Positions 53,195-61,265 of a stretch of 64,000 nucleotides of DNA are shown one piece after another (the stretch's first letter is position 1; each line of letters begins with the position of its first letter). The DNA is from JAPUME01 sp027294185 (lineage in GTDB: Bacteria; Acidobacteriota; Terriglobia; UBA7540; JAPUME01). Location: the NCBI GenBank assembly GCA_963555835.3, contig CAUVWZ020000001.1, forward strand, positions 496,001 through 560,000, read 5' to 3'. The notes below the pieces were generated by a model. That model saw only the letters and a program-made list of their open reading frames with translations. It was not told the origin of the DNA and did no database searches. A program made the position numbers and the translations under genes.

Positions 53195-54175
53195 TTAAGC
53201 GGGTCGTGCCTGCAAGACGGTTTTGCTACTGGGGAAGAAGTTCCGAGGCGCGCTGATGTAGCCAACCACGCCCTTCTTTTCGATCTTGTTGACGACCAAC
53301 TCCAGGGCCGCAGGAGCACCCTGAAGGAGGAAATAGACCGGCTCATTCAACGAACGGTTCCGCCGTTCCGTTCTCTTGTCATCGTAGGAAAGCCTTACCG
53401 AGTAACGGTTCTTCTTGGCGTCCACCTTCCGAAGCTCGATCAGAACGGTGCCGATCTTCTGTTTGGAGCCCTTCTTGTCCAGGGAGAATTCATAATAGTC
53501 GCGATCACCCTTGCGGGCCAGGGTGACCAGCTCATCCCGGTTGCGGGCGATCAAACTGGCCAACTCGCCCTTGGCACCCTCAAGGTTCTGCTGGGTCGCG
53601 CTCAAATCCTTTCGGGTGTCATCGAGTCCCGTGGTCAGGGTCCCGAACTTCGCCGCCGACTCGCTCTGCAGCCTGTTCAGCTCCTCGACGCTGGCCTTGG
53701 TCTCAATGGCATCGTTCAACTGAGTTACGGCAACCTTCTGTTCCTCTTGAATCTTACTGGCCAGACGGCGGGCGCGGGACAACTCCGACTGCGTCAACCC
53801 CAGCTTATCTGATGTGACCTGGAACTGACCTTTCAGGTCGGCGTAGAGCTGGTCGTTCGAATCGAGCCGCCGCGTGATCAATTCAAACTGGTCCTCCACC
53901 ATCCCCAGGTTGTCAGCCAGCGCCTCTCGCGCGTTTAATCCCATGTACAGGTTGACCCCGGTCATTGCGGCAATGAGGACGACCACAACAATCAAGGGCC
54001 ATCCGACCGAACGGCTCGGGGGTGCTACAACATAGGGTGGAGGGGCACTCTGGCCGGCCTGGGAGCCGCCGGAGGCCGCTGCGGGAGCTGAGGGCTGAGC
54101 CGGTTGGCTGTCCGGGGTTCCGATTCCACCGAAAATGGCGTGAGATGCGTCGCGCTCATTTCTCTGGTCACTCAT
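53195..54175 (-). CDS. Membrane-anchored coiled-coil protein of unknown function
   Basis: A 326-residue protein I do not recognise. Residues 1-55 are low-complexity and rich in Pro, Ala, Ser and Gln (probably disordered, cytoplasmic). One helix spans about 57-78 (GWPLIVVVVLIAAMTGVNLYM). Heptad-like Leu/Ala/Gln-rich sequence from about 85 to 225 predicts a long coiled coil (LGLTQSELSRARRLASKIQEEQ). The last 95 residues form a compact beta-rich domain (YEFSLDKKGSKQKIGTVLIELRKVDAKKN, then FLLQGAPAALELVVNKIEKKGVVGYIS). The design suggests an envelope protein with a periplasmic stalk and head. It is divergent from homoserine dehydrogenase. Function unknown. Confidence 0.8.
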   Translation of the reverse strand: MSDQRNERDASHAIFGGIGTPDSQPAQPSAPAAASGGSQAGQSAPPPYVVAPPSRSVGWPLIVVVVLIAAMTGVNLYMGLNAREALADNLGMVEDQFELITRRLDSNDQLYADLKGQFQVTSDKLGLTQSELSRARRLASKIQEEQKVAVTQLNDAIETKASVEELNRLQSESAAKFGTLTTGLDDTRKDLSATQQNLEGAKGELASLIARNRDELVTLARKGDRDYYEFSLDKKGSKQKIGTVLIELRKVDAKKNRYSVRLSYDDKRTERRNRSLNEPVYFLLQGAPAALELVVNKIEKKGVVGYISAPRNFFPSSKTVLQARPA

Positions 54176-54455
54176 ACGTTTCTCCCTCCAATCGGGAACT
54201 TCTTATTGTGTTGATTTGAACTTAATCCTTCACCCTAACTTAGATGCAACGCCCCGGGCCGGGGTTTGATCCCATTTTGCCCTTTACGGGAACTATTGGC
54301 AAGCCCAAGTTTCCCATGGAAAGCCCGAAAATTCAACCCGCCCAATAGTGGTTTGCGACAGCGTCACCACTCCATCCACGGGCCCGCCTATTGACGCTTT
54401 TCTCATCGTCCGTTACCTTAGAGTCCTCGAATCCGGAAGGGGTATCTCCCAACCC

Positions 54456-55820
54456 GTGAGTCCAGGGAAAAGAAAAACATCCAAGAAAAGAGCGGCTCGC
54501 CCCGCCCCCTCGAGCGGCCGCACCGTCAAGGTCGGGGTGATCGGTCTCGGCACGGTCGGCACCGGCACAGTCGCCGTGCTCCTCGCCCACCAAAAGGAAA
54601 TCGAGCGCCGGCTCGGTGGACGTTTAAGGCTCAAGGTCATCTGCTCGCGGACCATCCATAAAAGGAATCTCTCCTGGATGGGGCGAAAGGTGGAAATCAC
54701 CAGCGACTGGCGGCAGGTGGTTCGCGACCCGGATATCGACGTCGTGGTCGAGCTGGTAGGCCAGCCCCAGACCGCCCTTTCTATCGCCCGCGAGACCCTC
54801 AAAAACGGCAAGCACCTGGTGACGGCCAACAAGTTCCTGGTCGCCGAGCACGGAGTGGAGCTATTCCGCCTGAGCCGGCAGAGAGACGTATCTCTCGGCA
54901 TTGAAGCTTGTGTCGCCGGCGGCACCCCTGTCCTCCATGCCATCCGGGATGGCCTGGCCGGAGAGGAGTTCCTCGCCGCCCACGGAATCCTGAACGGCAC
55001 CACGAATTACATCCTCACCGAAATGGAACGGCGGGGTTGCCGCTACTCGGAAGCCCTGGGAGAAGCCCAGCAGAAGGGCTACGCCGAGCCGGACCCGGCC
55101 TTCGACGTGGAAGGCTACGACGCCCGCTACAAGATCGCCATCCTGTCGATGATCTGCTTCGGCGCCCTGGTAAAGGTGGACGATATTCCCGTCCAGGGCA
55201 TCACGAGAATCGAGCCCGTGGATTTCGCTTACGCAGCCAGACTGGGGCGGACCATCCGCCTGATGGCCGGAGCCACCCGCCGCCCCGGCGGGAAGCTGGA
55301 AATCTCCGCCGGCCCCCTGATGGTCCCCCGCGATTCGGTACTGGCCAATGTTACCGGGGCGAATATGGGTCTGATCCTCGTCGGCAGCAAGGGAGGGACT
55401 ACCCTCTATTCCGGCCAGGGCGCGGGGGGCGACCCGACGGGCGTGGCCGTCATTTCAGACGTCGTGGGCATCGCGCGGCTCATCCTCGCCGGTGCCAGCA
55501 GCAAGGTCTTTCTCGGCTACCAGTCCTGGAGACCCTTTAAGGTCGTAAGCCCGGAAGAGGGCGACGTTCACGCCTATCTTCGCTTTGTGGTGCGCGACCG
55601 GCCCGGTATTTTGGCCCAGGCCGCCGGGATTCTGGCCCGCTACAAAATCAACATCGACTCCGTGCTTCAGGAGCCCGGCACGCCCCGGAGGCGGATGGTC
55701 TTCGTGATGACTCTGGAGCCGACCCCCGGCAAGCAGCTCCGCAAAGCCATCAAGCAGATTCGCAAACTCCCCTTCCTCGTCTCCCCGCCGCTAGTGATTC
55801 CATTTTCCGATTTGCCGTAG
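54456..55820 (+). CDS. hom: Homoserine dehydrogenase with C-terminal ACT domain
   Basis: A 454-residue enzyme of normal length. The NAD(P) motif GVIGLGTVGTGTVAVLL is at about 23-39. TANKFLVAEHG, GTPVLHAIRDGLAG, NGTTNYILTEME and QKGYAEPDPAFDVEGYDARYKIAIL are the dehydrogenase core; the last block holds the catalytic Asp and Lys. The ACT domain (about 375-450) starts AYLRFVVRDRPGILAQAAGIL and probably senses threonine or another amino acid. It reduces aspartate semialdehyde to homoserine for Thr and Met synthesis. GTG 54456 is preferred: the longer frame to 54348 adds an unlike N-terminus. The first 20 residues are unusually basic. Confidence 0.93.
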   Translation: MSPGKRKTSKKRAARPAPSSGRTVKVGVIGLGTVGTGTVAVLLAHQKEIERRLGGRLRLKVICSRTIHKRNLSWMGRKVEITSDWRQVVRDPDIDVVVELVGQPQTALSIARETLKNGKHLVTANKFLVAEHGVELFRLSRQRDVSLGIEACVAGGTPVLHAIRDGLAGEEFLAAHGILNGTTNYILTEMERRGCRYSEALGEAQQKGYAEPDPAFDVEGYDARYKIAILSMICFGALVKVDDIPVQGITRIEPVDFAYAARLGRTIRLMAGATRRPGGKLEISAGPLMVPRDSVLANVTGANMGLILVGSKGGTTLYSGQGAGGDPTGVAVISDVVGIARLILAGASSKVFLGYQSWRPFKVVSPEEGDVHAYLRFVVRDRPGILAQAAGILARYKINIDSVLQEPGTPRRRMVFVMTLEPTPGKQLRKAIKQIRKLPFLVSPPLVIPFSDLP

Positions 55821-55935
55821 GTTCCAAGATTTCTTGATGCTGACTAGAACCTCCAAAAGGCCGCGGCCTGGCATTGTTTTTTTGGGTTCGCTCCACCTGA
55901 AGAACGAAAGAGAGTAGAGGCTCCGAATTTGCGTA

Positions 55936-55970
55936 AGAGGCTTGACAGCCTCTAAGCGATTTGGTAGCTT
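55936..55970 (+). promoter_or_regulatory. Promoter with overlapping palindrome for the two-gene island
   Basis: TTGACA (55942-55947) and TAGCTT (55965-55970) are 17 bases apart, a good sigma-70 pair. The -35 sits at the centre of a perfect 7-base inverted repeat, AGAGGCT-TGAC-AGCCTCT (55936-55953), as expected of an operator. The predicted start of transcription, near 55977, falls at the left inverted repeat that flanks the first gene. No T-run follows the palindrome, so a terminator for homoserine dehydrogenase is less likely. Confidence 0.55.
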
Positions 55971-55977
55971 GCATACA

Positions 55978-56006
55978 GACAAAGTGGGGTGGCTCGTACG
56001 GCTGCC
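55978..56006 (+). repeat. Imperfect inverted repeat, left copy
   Basis: Starts GACAAAGTGGGGTGGC and continues CGTACGGCTGCC. Aligned without gaps to the complement of 56523-56551 it matches at 20 of 29 positions, including the first nine. It lies at the start of the predicted transcript, 41 bases before the 155-residue ORF. Confidence 0.55.
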
Positions 56007-56046
56007 TCATTAAACGGGTTGTCTGACCCGAGAAAGGACGGCTTGT

Positions 56047-56514
56047 ATGGCCGATAAGGTTGACGCCACACTGAAGCAACTCACCTCTATTTCGCACACC
56101 CTCAACGAAGCCTCAGATCTTCTTTCGAATCGTATCTCCGAACTTGAAGCCTCTCTGCGTGAGTACAAGCTCGGCGTGGAGGCCTGGATTAACCTCATTC
56201 GCGAAACGGAAGCCAATAAAGCTGACGACGGGCGCATCTACGAACTAGTCTGCGTTCGGCAGTTAGGCTACGGCAAGCATAACGGAAAGTGGGGCTTGCT
56301 TGTCGCGAAGTGGTACGAGGAGTTTCCCGACGAGGTTGTTGAAATCTCGTTCCTAAGGGACACTCCTCGCGGGACTCGTCTCTCCGCTGTCGAGAAGCTT
56401 CCAGACCTGCTAAAGGCCCTTGTTCAGAAGGCCACTGAGGTTACAGAAGAAGCCACAAAGAAAGCGGAAAAGGTCCGGCGGATTGCAGCCGGACTTAACA
56501 AGAAAGCTCGTTAA
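56047..56514 (+). CDS. Unrecognised 155-residue protein with flanking helices
   Basis: I do not recognise this protein. Residues 1-55 (TLKQLTSISHTLNEASDLLS onward) and about 115-155 (lysine/alanine-rich, TEVTEEATKKAEKVRRIAAG) look like amphipathic helices or coiled coil. The middle 60-112 (GRIYELVCVRQLGYGKHNGKWGLLV, VVEISFLRDTPRGTRL) is beta-rich. There is no signal or membrane segment. ATG 56047 has AAGGA about 8 bases upstream. Codon use appears less GC-rich than in neighbouring genes. It shares a promoter with the nuclease-like gene 59 bases downstream and is bracketed by inverted repeats, so the pair looks like an acquired module. Confidence 0.65.
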   Translation: MADKVDATLKQLTSISHTLNEASDLLSNRISELEASLREYKLGVEAWINLIRETEANKADDGRIYELVCVRQLGYGKHNGKWGLLVAKWYEEFPDEVVEISFLRDTPRGTRLSAVEKLPDLLKALVQKATEVTEEATKKAEKVRRIAAGLNKKAR

Positions 56515-56522
56515 CTCCATAG

Positions 56523-56551
56523 AGTAGCCTTACGGCTGCCCTCACTTTGTC
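56523..56551 (-). repeat. Imperfect inverted repeat, right copy
   Basis: On the minus strand this reads GACAAAGTGAGGGCAGC and then CGTAAGGCTACT, the partner of the element at 55978-56006. It lies in the 59-base gap between the two genes of the island, 22 bases before the second start codon. Confidence 0.55.
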
Positions 56552-56573
56552 AATTCACTGCGAGGAGTTAACT

Positions 56574-57536
56574 ATGAAAAAGGGAAAGTTTTGCTGCCCG
56601 CTTTGTAATAAGCCACTCACCGAGCAGGAATATCTCAACATCACCGGACGTTGGGAAAAGCTCCGGGAACTGGAAACCAAATTTCGAAAGAAGCTCAAGG
56701 CAGACGTTGACCAGGCTCGTCGCTCCGAGCGTCAGAAGGTTTCCGACCAATTTGTCTTGTATCAGCGGCAGGTTGTAAAGCTGCGCGACCAACTAAAGCG
56801 CTACAAAGAACAATCGGAGCGCGGACTTACCCCTCAGCTAGAGGGTCTCCTCTACGAGAAGGAACTGGCGAAGCAACTCCGGCAGAAGTTTCGTAACGAC
56901 CGAATCCTACCGACGGGCAAAGGAGGAGATGTTGTCCAGCGTGTCTACCTCAATGGGAAGCAAGCAGGTACCATTGTTTATGAGTGCAAAAAGGTCGCCA
57001 AGCTCCAGAAGTCGCACGTCGAACAGGCACGCCGCGCCATGGTTCAGCGAAGCGCAGACTTTTCGGTGCTCGTCACGACGGCCAAGGCGAGCAATACCTT
57101 CGGCTTCTGGTTCAAGAAGGATGTACTCGTCATACACCCTGCCGGGGCCTTGTCTCTAGCTGCTTGGCTCCGCGACATCCTGATAGAGCTAGCCATGGCG
57201 CGAATACCGAAGAGCCAAAGGGAGAAGGCCGTAAGGGAAATCCTCGCCTTTCTTGCGAGTCCCGAATTCAAAAACGCCGTACAAGACGCGACGCGTCGAA
57301 CGGAGGAACTCGGCAGAGAATTGCAAGATGAGATACGCTCTCACCGAAGCGTCTGGCTTAGACGGCTCGATCACTACCGCGCAATCTGGCTAGACGCGCA
57401 TAATATCGTCCGGGGTGTAGCGAAGATAACGGAGGCTCATAGCTTTTCTGGCACGCACAGGAAACTTCTGAAGCCGGCGAAGGAGGAATCAAAGAAATAT
57501 CCATTGGAGAAAGATGTCATCTTCCAGACAGCGTAG
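56574..57536 (+). CDS. DUF2130-like protein with PD-(D/E)XK nuclease-like core
   Basis: A 320-residue protein. A CCPLCNKPLTEQEY motif at about 7-20 suggests a half zinc knuckle. Residues about 28-90 are a charged coiled coil (KLRELETKFRKKLKADVDQA). The core at about 100-185 shows GKGGDVVQRVYLNGKQAG and IVYECKK: Asp119, then Glu137-x-Lys139 on the next strand, the pattern of PD-(D/E)XK nucleases. QARRAMVQRSADFSVLVTTA follows. The whole is reminiscent of DUF2130 proteins. A nuclease role in DNA processing or defence is inference only. ATG 56574 has GAGGAG 9 bases upstream. It is the second gene of the island. Confidence 0.7.
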   Translation: MKKGKFCCPLCNKPLTEQEYLNITGRWEKLRELETKFRKKLKADVDQARRSERQKVSDQFVLYQRQVVKLRDQLKRYKEQSERGLTPQLEGLLYEKELAKQLRQKFRNDRILPTGKGGDVVQRVYLNGKQAGTIVYECKKVAKLQKSHVEQARRAMVQRSADFSVLVTTAKASNTFGFWFKKDVLVIHPAGALSLAAWLRDILIELAMARIPKSQREKAVREILAFLASPEFKNAVQDATRRTEELGRELQDEIRSHRSVWLRRLDHYRAIWLDAHNIVRGVAKITEAHSFSGTHRKLLKPAKEESKKYPLEKDVIFQTA

Positions 57537-57677
57537 GCACATAAAATATGCCGGGTGCGCCCAACCCCAGACCCGAGCGAAAACGGATCTGCCCCACCCG
57601 CGACTCGTGACGGGAGTACAGACCGTTCTTTTCGGGTATCTGCTGCTCGGGTGGGAGCGGAGGCGTACGGCGACGGC

Positions 57678-57929
57678 TTAGAAAATCCCCCAGCCCAGGT
57701 GGAGGCGGAAAAGCGCGATTCCAATGACAAAAGAGCAGATGACCGCCGCGGCCGTGCCGAGGCTCTGGCCCCGCTTGCCGCGCACCGAGATGATGGCTAA
57801 GACCATTCCGATTCCAGCCAGCGGCAGCGAGGTAAACCAATTCAGCCAGCCGAGAAACGGCAACAGGCCCACCAGGAGGAATACGCCGGAAAGAAATCCG
57901 AAGAACAGCCCAATCAGCCCTGTGATCAT
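57678..57929 (-). CDS. Small membrane protein, three helices
   Basis: An 83-residue protein. Hydrophobic helices lie at about 4-24 (GLIGLFFGFLSGVFLLVGLLPFLG), 30-48 (LPLAGIGMVLAIISV) and 58-75 (AAAVICSFVIGIALFRLHLG). It resembles short DUF4190-like bacterial membrane proteins, but I cannot assign a family. ATG 57929 has GTGAGGAA 6 bases upstream, better than the longer frame to 57965. It is on the same strand as the Yip1-like gene, 106 bases beyond its stop. Function unknown. Confidence 0.65.
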   Translation of the reverse strand: MITGLIGLFFGFLSGVFLLVGLLPFLGWLNWFTSLPLAGIGMVLAIISVRGKRGQSLGTAAAVICSFVIGIALFRLHLGWGIF

Positions 57930-58035
57930 GGGTTCCTCACAATTATGAGAGAATTGGACCACCATTCCTTATCCGTATTGTAGTCCCAACGGAGAAAACT
58001 GGGACGGGATTTTTCCCTCTCTAAAGTCGGGTCTA

Positions 58036-58776
58036 TCAGGTCACTGCTGCCAACCCCATCTTGCCAAGAATCCAGAACGCCCACAGGACAAAGTAAGAGA
58101 GAGAAATCGAGAGCGGCTTGACCTTGCGCCTGCAAACCTCGGAAAGTCCGATTCCCAAAAGCAGGAGAAACCAGATCGTAAGGATATCGACCGAAAGCAG
58201 GAGCGTGTAGAGGGGCTTTGAAACCGTTCCGGGGTCGAGGAAGAATCCTATACTCGCAGGAACGGGGCTTTGCGGATTGAATCCCTCAGGCTCACCCAGG
58301 AAGATGAGGGCTATCGCCATCGCCCCGCCCACGAGACTGGCGGGCAGTTGAGCGTAGCAGGTAACCGATAAGGCCGTCTTGAATTTGACGGTCTCCCCAA
58401 AAATAAGGTTCAGGATCAGAAGACCCAGACCGGCAACAAGGAGGACATAGATAACAGGACCCAGGAATCCTCCGATGTGAGCCATGGTCCCTCCCACAGC
58501 CGATCCTCGTTCCACGGCCTGCTCTAATTGCTCGGGGCTCATCTGTTCCGCCCGTCCGCTCTGTTCCAGTGTTTTGCGGATAATCCGTTCCATCCCGATT
58601 TTCCAGATTATCGCCTCCACAACAGCTAACGCGGATAGGACTATGACAATGAGCGGCGCAAGAAAACCGGGCCGGCGGACAATGTCAGGAAAAGCCTCGC
58701 CCGGGGATAGAAAGATATTTGTGAGGCGGTGCAGGAAGGATTGGGCCGTTCGAGCCTCTGCAAGGTCGTTTGACAT
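58036..58776 (-). CDS. Yip1-family membrane protein
   Basis: A 246-residue protein with an N-terminal soluble segment (FLHRLTNIFLSPGEAFPDIVRRPGFLAPL, a typical Yip1 domain beginning) and five hydrophobic helices: about 37-55, 103-126, 142-160, 185-208 and 222-243. A polar stretch rich in Glu/Gln (EQSGRAEQMSPEQLEQAVERG) lies between helices 1 and 2. Bacterial Yip1 proteins are inner-membrane proteins of unknown role. ATG 58776 is chosen, with AAGGGTG close upstream, over the longer frame to 58818. Confidence 0.8.
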   Translation of the reverse strand: MSNDLAEARTAQSFLHRLTNIFLSPGEAFPDIVRRPGFLAPLIVIVLSALAVVEAIIWKIGMERIIRKTLEQSGRAEQMSPEQLEQAVERGSAVGGTMAHIGGFLGPVIYVLLVAGLGLLILNLIFGETVKFKTALSVTCYAQLPASLVGGAMAIALIFLGEPEGFNPQSPVPASIGFFLDPGTVSKPLYTLLLSVDILTIWFLLLLGIGLSEVCRRKVKPLSISLSYFVLWAFWILGKMGLAAVT

Positions 58777-58944
58777 GATTACACCCTTCGCAGGCGATAG
58801 TGGGGGCAAGGTTGCCATTCACTATCCCAACTTCAGGGTGAGAATGCAAACCAGGGGAGAAGGATTCAGGGGGGGAGAGTTTCTGGCGGTGTGGACCCCG
58901 AAAAGGATAAGATGAGTCATGAACCAGGTTCGCAGGCTTGATCT

Positions 58945-58972
58945 CCCACATCCCGGCGTGCCGGGATGTGGG
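58945..58972. repeat. Perfect 13-base palindrome with two-base loop
   Basis: CCCACATCCCGGC (58945-58957), GT, then GCCGGGATGTGGG (58960-58972). The stem is perfect and the GC-rich arms would form a very stable hairpin. No T-run follows in either direction, so a simple rho-independent terminator is not supported; it resembles a REP-type palindrome. An octamer array begins one base later. The rest of the 351-base gap (58777-59127) has no recognised gene. Confidence 0.8.
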
Positions 58973-58973
58973 C

Positions 58974-59013
58974 GTTCATCCGTTCATGCATTCATCCGTT
59001 CATCCATTGAACG
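58974..59013. repeat. Tandem octamer repeat, about 5 units
   Basis: Units GTTCATCC, GTTCATGC, ATTCATCC, GTTCATCC, ATTGAACG. On the minus strand the unit is GGATGAAC, related to the other arrays in this window. It abuts the palindrome at 58945-58972. Confidence 0.8.
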
Positions 59014-59127
59014 GAAAGGGCGGCTCGCATCCATGGCAGGAACCGTTACCGTTATAGATGATAGATGCGCCACTCATGATTCAAGAAGCTGACGAGTCCA
59101 CGAGACCAAGGAGATTATAGAAATCCG

Positions 59128-60204
59128 ATGACTTCATACCCCGGCACAGAAAAAGAACAGAGAATCCCCGAAAAGATTTTGCGGCCTCTGGTCTCAGAAA
59201 TCTTCGAGCGCTGCGGCATGTCGGCGGACAACGCCGCGCTGCTGGCCGACACGCTGGTGGTTGCCGACCTGAGAGGCTGCCATTCGCACGGCGCGCTTCT
59301 CATCCCCGAATACGTCCGCAAGCTGACGGCGGGCGGCGTGAATCCGAAGGGGAAACCACGCGTGGCGCGAGACTCGCAGGCGGCGCTCCTGGTCGACGGC
59401 GACAATAGTCTGGGACAAATCGCGGCCACCTTCGCCATGCGTCGCGCCATCGAGCGGGCCCGTGATACCGGTGTGGCGGCAACCGCCGTGGGGGGCAGCA
59501 ACCACTGCGGCGCTATGGCCTACTTTGCCATGCTGGCCCTGCCGGAGGACATGATCGGCATCGCCACCACCCATGCCCTGCCCTGCATGGCCCCCTGGGG
59601 CGGAATCGACTGCATTCTGGGGATCAATCCCATGGCCGTAGCCATCCCTGCAGGTGAAGAGTCTCCCATCGTCCTGGATGCCTCCTTCGCTGCCGCGGCA
59701 CGGGGCAAGGTAAAGGTCTATCACCAGAAGGGGATTCCCCTGCCCGAAGGCTGGGCGTTCGACTCCGAGGGCAAGCCGACGACGGACACAAAGGTGGCTC
59801 TCGACGGCCTGCTTCAGCCCATCGGCCGGCATAAGGGCTACGGTTTCGCATTAGTGGTAGGAATCCTTTCGGCCGTCCTCTCCGGCGCGCTTTTCGGCAC
59901 TGAGCTCGGCGACGTCGTGAATGGGCCGAAGCCCGGAAGAGACGGCCATTTCTTCATCGCCCTGAAAGTGGCGGCGTTCGAAGACGTGGCGCGATTCAAG
60001 CAGCGGACCGACGGCATTATCCGCCAGATGCGCTCCTCGCGCCGGGCGGAGGGGGTCGAGCGCATCTATTCGCCGGGTGAGGTGGAATTTGAGTCCGAAA
60101 AGCTCTACCGCGAAGAGGGCATCCCTTTGAATCGCAAAACCTTGCAGGGAATCAGCGAGGCAGCCAAAACGGTGGGCGTTGATCCCTCGCCTCTACAGGG
60201 CTGA
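59128..60204 (+). CDS. Ldh family (malate/L-lactate/ureidoglycolate-type) dehydrogenase
   Basis: A 358-residue NAD(P)-dependent oxidoreductase of the Ldh family, which is unrelated to classical lactate dehydrogenase. The family blocks are ADLRGCHSHGALLIPEYV (about 47-64, with the catalytic-type histidine), LVDGDNSLGQIAATFAM, GGSNHCGAMAYFAMLAL, GINPMAVAIP and the late GRHKGYGFALVVGILSAVLSGALFG. Family members oxidise 2-hydroxyacids such as malate, sulfolactate or ureidoglycolate; the substrate is not clear. The next gene on the strand encodes a possible dioxygenase with its own promoter. Confidence 0.92.
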   Translation: MTSYPGTEKEQRIPEKILRPLVSEIFERCGMSADNAALLADTLVVADLRGCHSHGALLIPEYVRKLTAGGVNPKGKPRVARDSQAALLVDGDNSLGQIAATFAMRRAIERARDTGVAATAVGGSNHCGAMAYFAMLALPEDMIGIATTHALPCMAPWGGIDCILGINPMAVAIPAGEESPIVLDASFAAAARGKVKVYHQKGIPLPEGWAFDSEGKPTTDTKVALDGLLQPIGRHKGYGFALVVGILSAVLSGALFGTELGDVVNGPKPGRDGHFFIALKVAAFEDVARFKQRTDGIIRQMRSSRRAEGVERIYSPGEVEFESEKLYREEGIPLNRKTLQGISEAAKTVGVDPSPLQG

Positions 60205-60226
60205 ATTTCACCCTCCCCCAAAGGTC

Positions 60227-60255
60227 TGGAAACGGGAAATCCGAGGGCGTATAAT
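60227..60255 (+). promoter_or_regulatory. Sigma-70-type promoter of the phytanoyl-CoA dioxygenase-like gene
   Basis: TGGAAA (60227-60232) and a perfect TATAAT (60250-60255) are 17 bases apart. The transcript would start near 60262, about 29 bases before the ATG at 60291. Confidence 0.6.
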
Positions 60256-60290
60256 CTGGGGCAAATAAGGACGACAGACACTTTTGAATA

Positions 60291-61064
60291 ATGACGGAAC
60301 TTGAAAAAAAGGGTCTCGATCAACAGGGCTTCATTGTTCTCGAAGGTTTCATGAGTCGTGACCTTCTGGAAGGTCTGCAGCGACGTGTTGCGGAGCTTTT
60401 CGCCGAAGAGGGTGAGAAGGCAGGCTCAGAGTTCAAGCAGGAGCCACACTCGCCTCGGCTTGCCAACCTGGTCAACAAGGGCGAAATCTTCGAGCGCGTG
60501 ATTGCAAGGGCGGAAATCCTGGAGCGCATCGGGCACGTGCTGGGAGAGCGATTCAAACTGAGCAGCCTGAACGTCCGCACCGCCGACCCGCTCACCGGCT
60601 GGGTGCAGCCACTGCACGCCGACGTCGGCGCCATTGCGGACGAGAAGGGTTACTGGGTCGCGAATACCGTCTGGATGCTCGACGATTTCACCACCGACAA
60701 CGGGGCCCTGCGGGTCGTCCCCGGCTCGCATCGGCTGAGGAAGCTCCCGCAGCAGGCTTTGAAAGACCCCTCAGCGCCTCACTCCGACGAGGTGCCGGTC
60801 ACCGGCAAGGCCGGGACCGTGGTGGTGATGAATTCCCACATGTGGCACGGCGGCGCGGCCAATCGGACCGCAAAGCCACGATGCGCCCTGCACGCCTTTT
60901 ATGCGCGCTGGGATAAGCCGCAGCAGCAGTATCAAAAGAGGCTTCTGGCCCCCACGCTACAGGCGCGCCTCAGCCCCGAGCTGCGCCAACTCCTCGCGCT
61001 TGACGACCCTCTGAACGACCGCCTCTGTTCCGAGGTCACGAGCCAAAGCGGCTTCCTGCGGTAG
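60291..61064 (+). CDS. Phytanoyl-CoA dioxygenase family protein
   Basis: A 257-residue Fe(II)/2-oxoglutarate oxygenase. PLHADVG gives His109 and Asp111 of the facial triad; MWHGGAANRT gives the distal His186, with the oxoglutarate-binding arginine just after it (NRTAKPR). The N-terminal LDQQGFIVLEGFMSRDLLEGL is the usual PhyH opening, and VWMLDDFTTDNGALRVVPGSHR is the core strand block. It would hydroxylate a small molecule using O2 and 2-oxoglutarate; the substrate is not clear (family members act on acyl-CoA, ectoine or natural-product intermediates). It has its own promoter. Confidence 0.92.
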   Translation: MTELEKKGLDQQGFIVLEGFMSRDLLEGLQRRVAELFAEEGEKAGSEFKQEPHSPRLANLVNKGEIFERVIARAEILERIGHVLGERFKLSSLNVRTADPLTGWVQPLHADVGAIADEKGYWVANTVWMLDDFTTDNGALRVVPGSHRLRKLPQQALKDPSAPHSDEVPVTGKAGTVVVMNSHMWHGGAANRTAKPRCALHAFYARWDKPQQQYQKRLLAPTLQARLSPELRQLLALDDPLNDRLCSEVTSQSGFLR

Positions 61065-61265
61065 AGTTTCCGAGCCAGCCCCGAATCTGAACGGGCGAGG
61101 ACCCGCCCCCTTTCAAAAATTCTATAACCCCTATAGTTTCTTCCAGTTCTGCCGATTAGGAGTTGATAAGGGGCAGGAGTGTCCCCTGGGGGACCTGCGC
61201 CTGGTTAATCCGGGCACTTTTGCCCAAGGTCAGGTCAATTGCATCGACGAATTTGGAGACCTCGC

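Noticed and set aside
57514..57681. Possible 55-residue plus-strand ORF after the nuclease-like gene
   Set aside because: It overlaps the end of that gene, has no ribosome site and a composition like random GC-rich sequence.
57990..58025. GTCCCA/TGGGAC inverted repeat followed by five T as a terminator
   Set aside because: The T-run is on the plus strand whereas the adjacent genes are transcribed on the minus strand.
61090..61115. GC-rich hairpin after the phytanoyl-CoA dioxygenase-like gene as a terminator
   Set aside because: The stem is only about five base pairs and lacks a following T-run.
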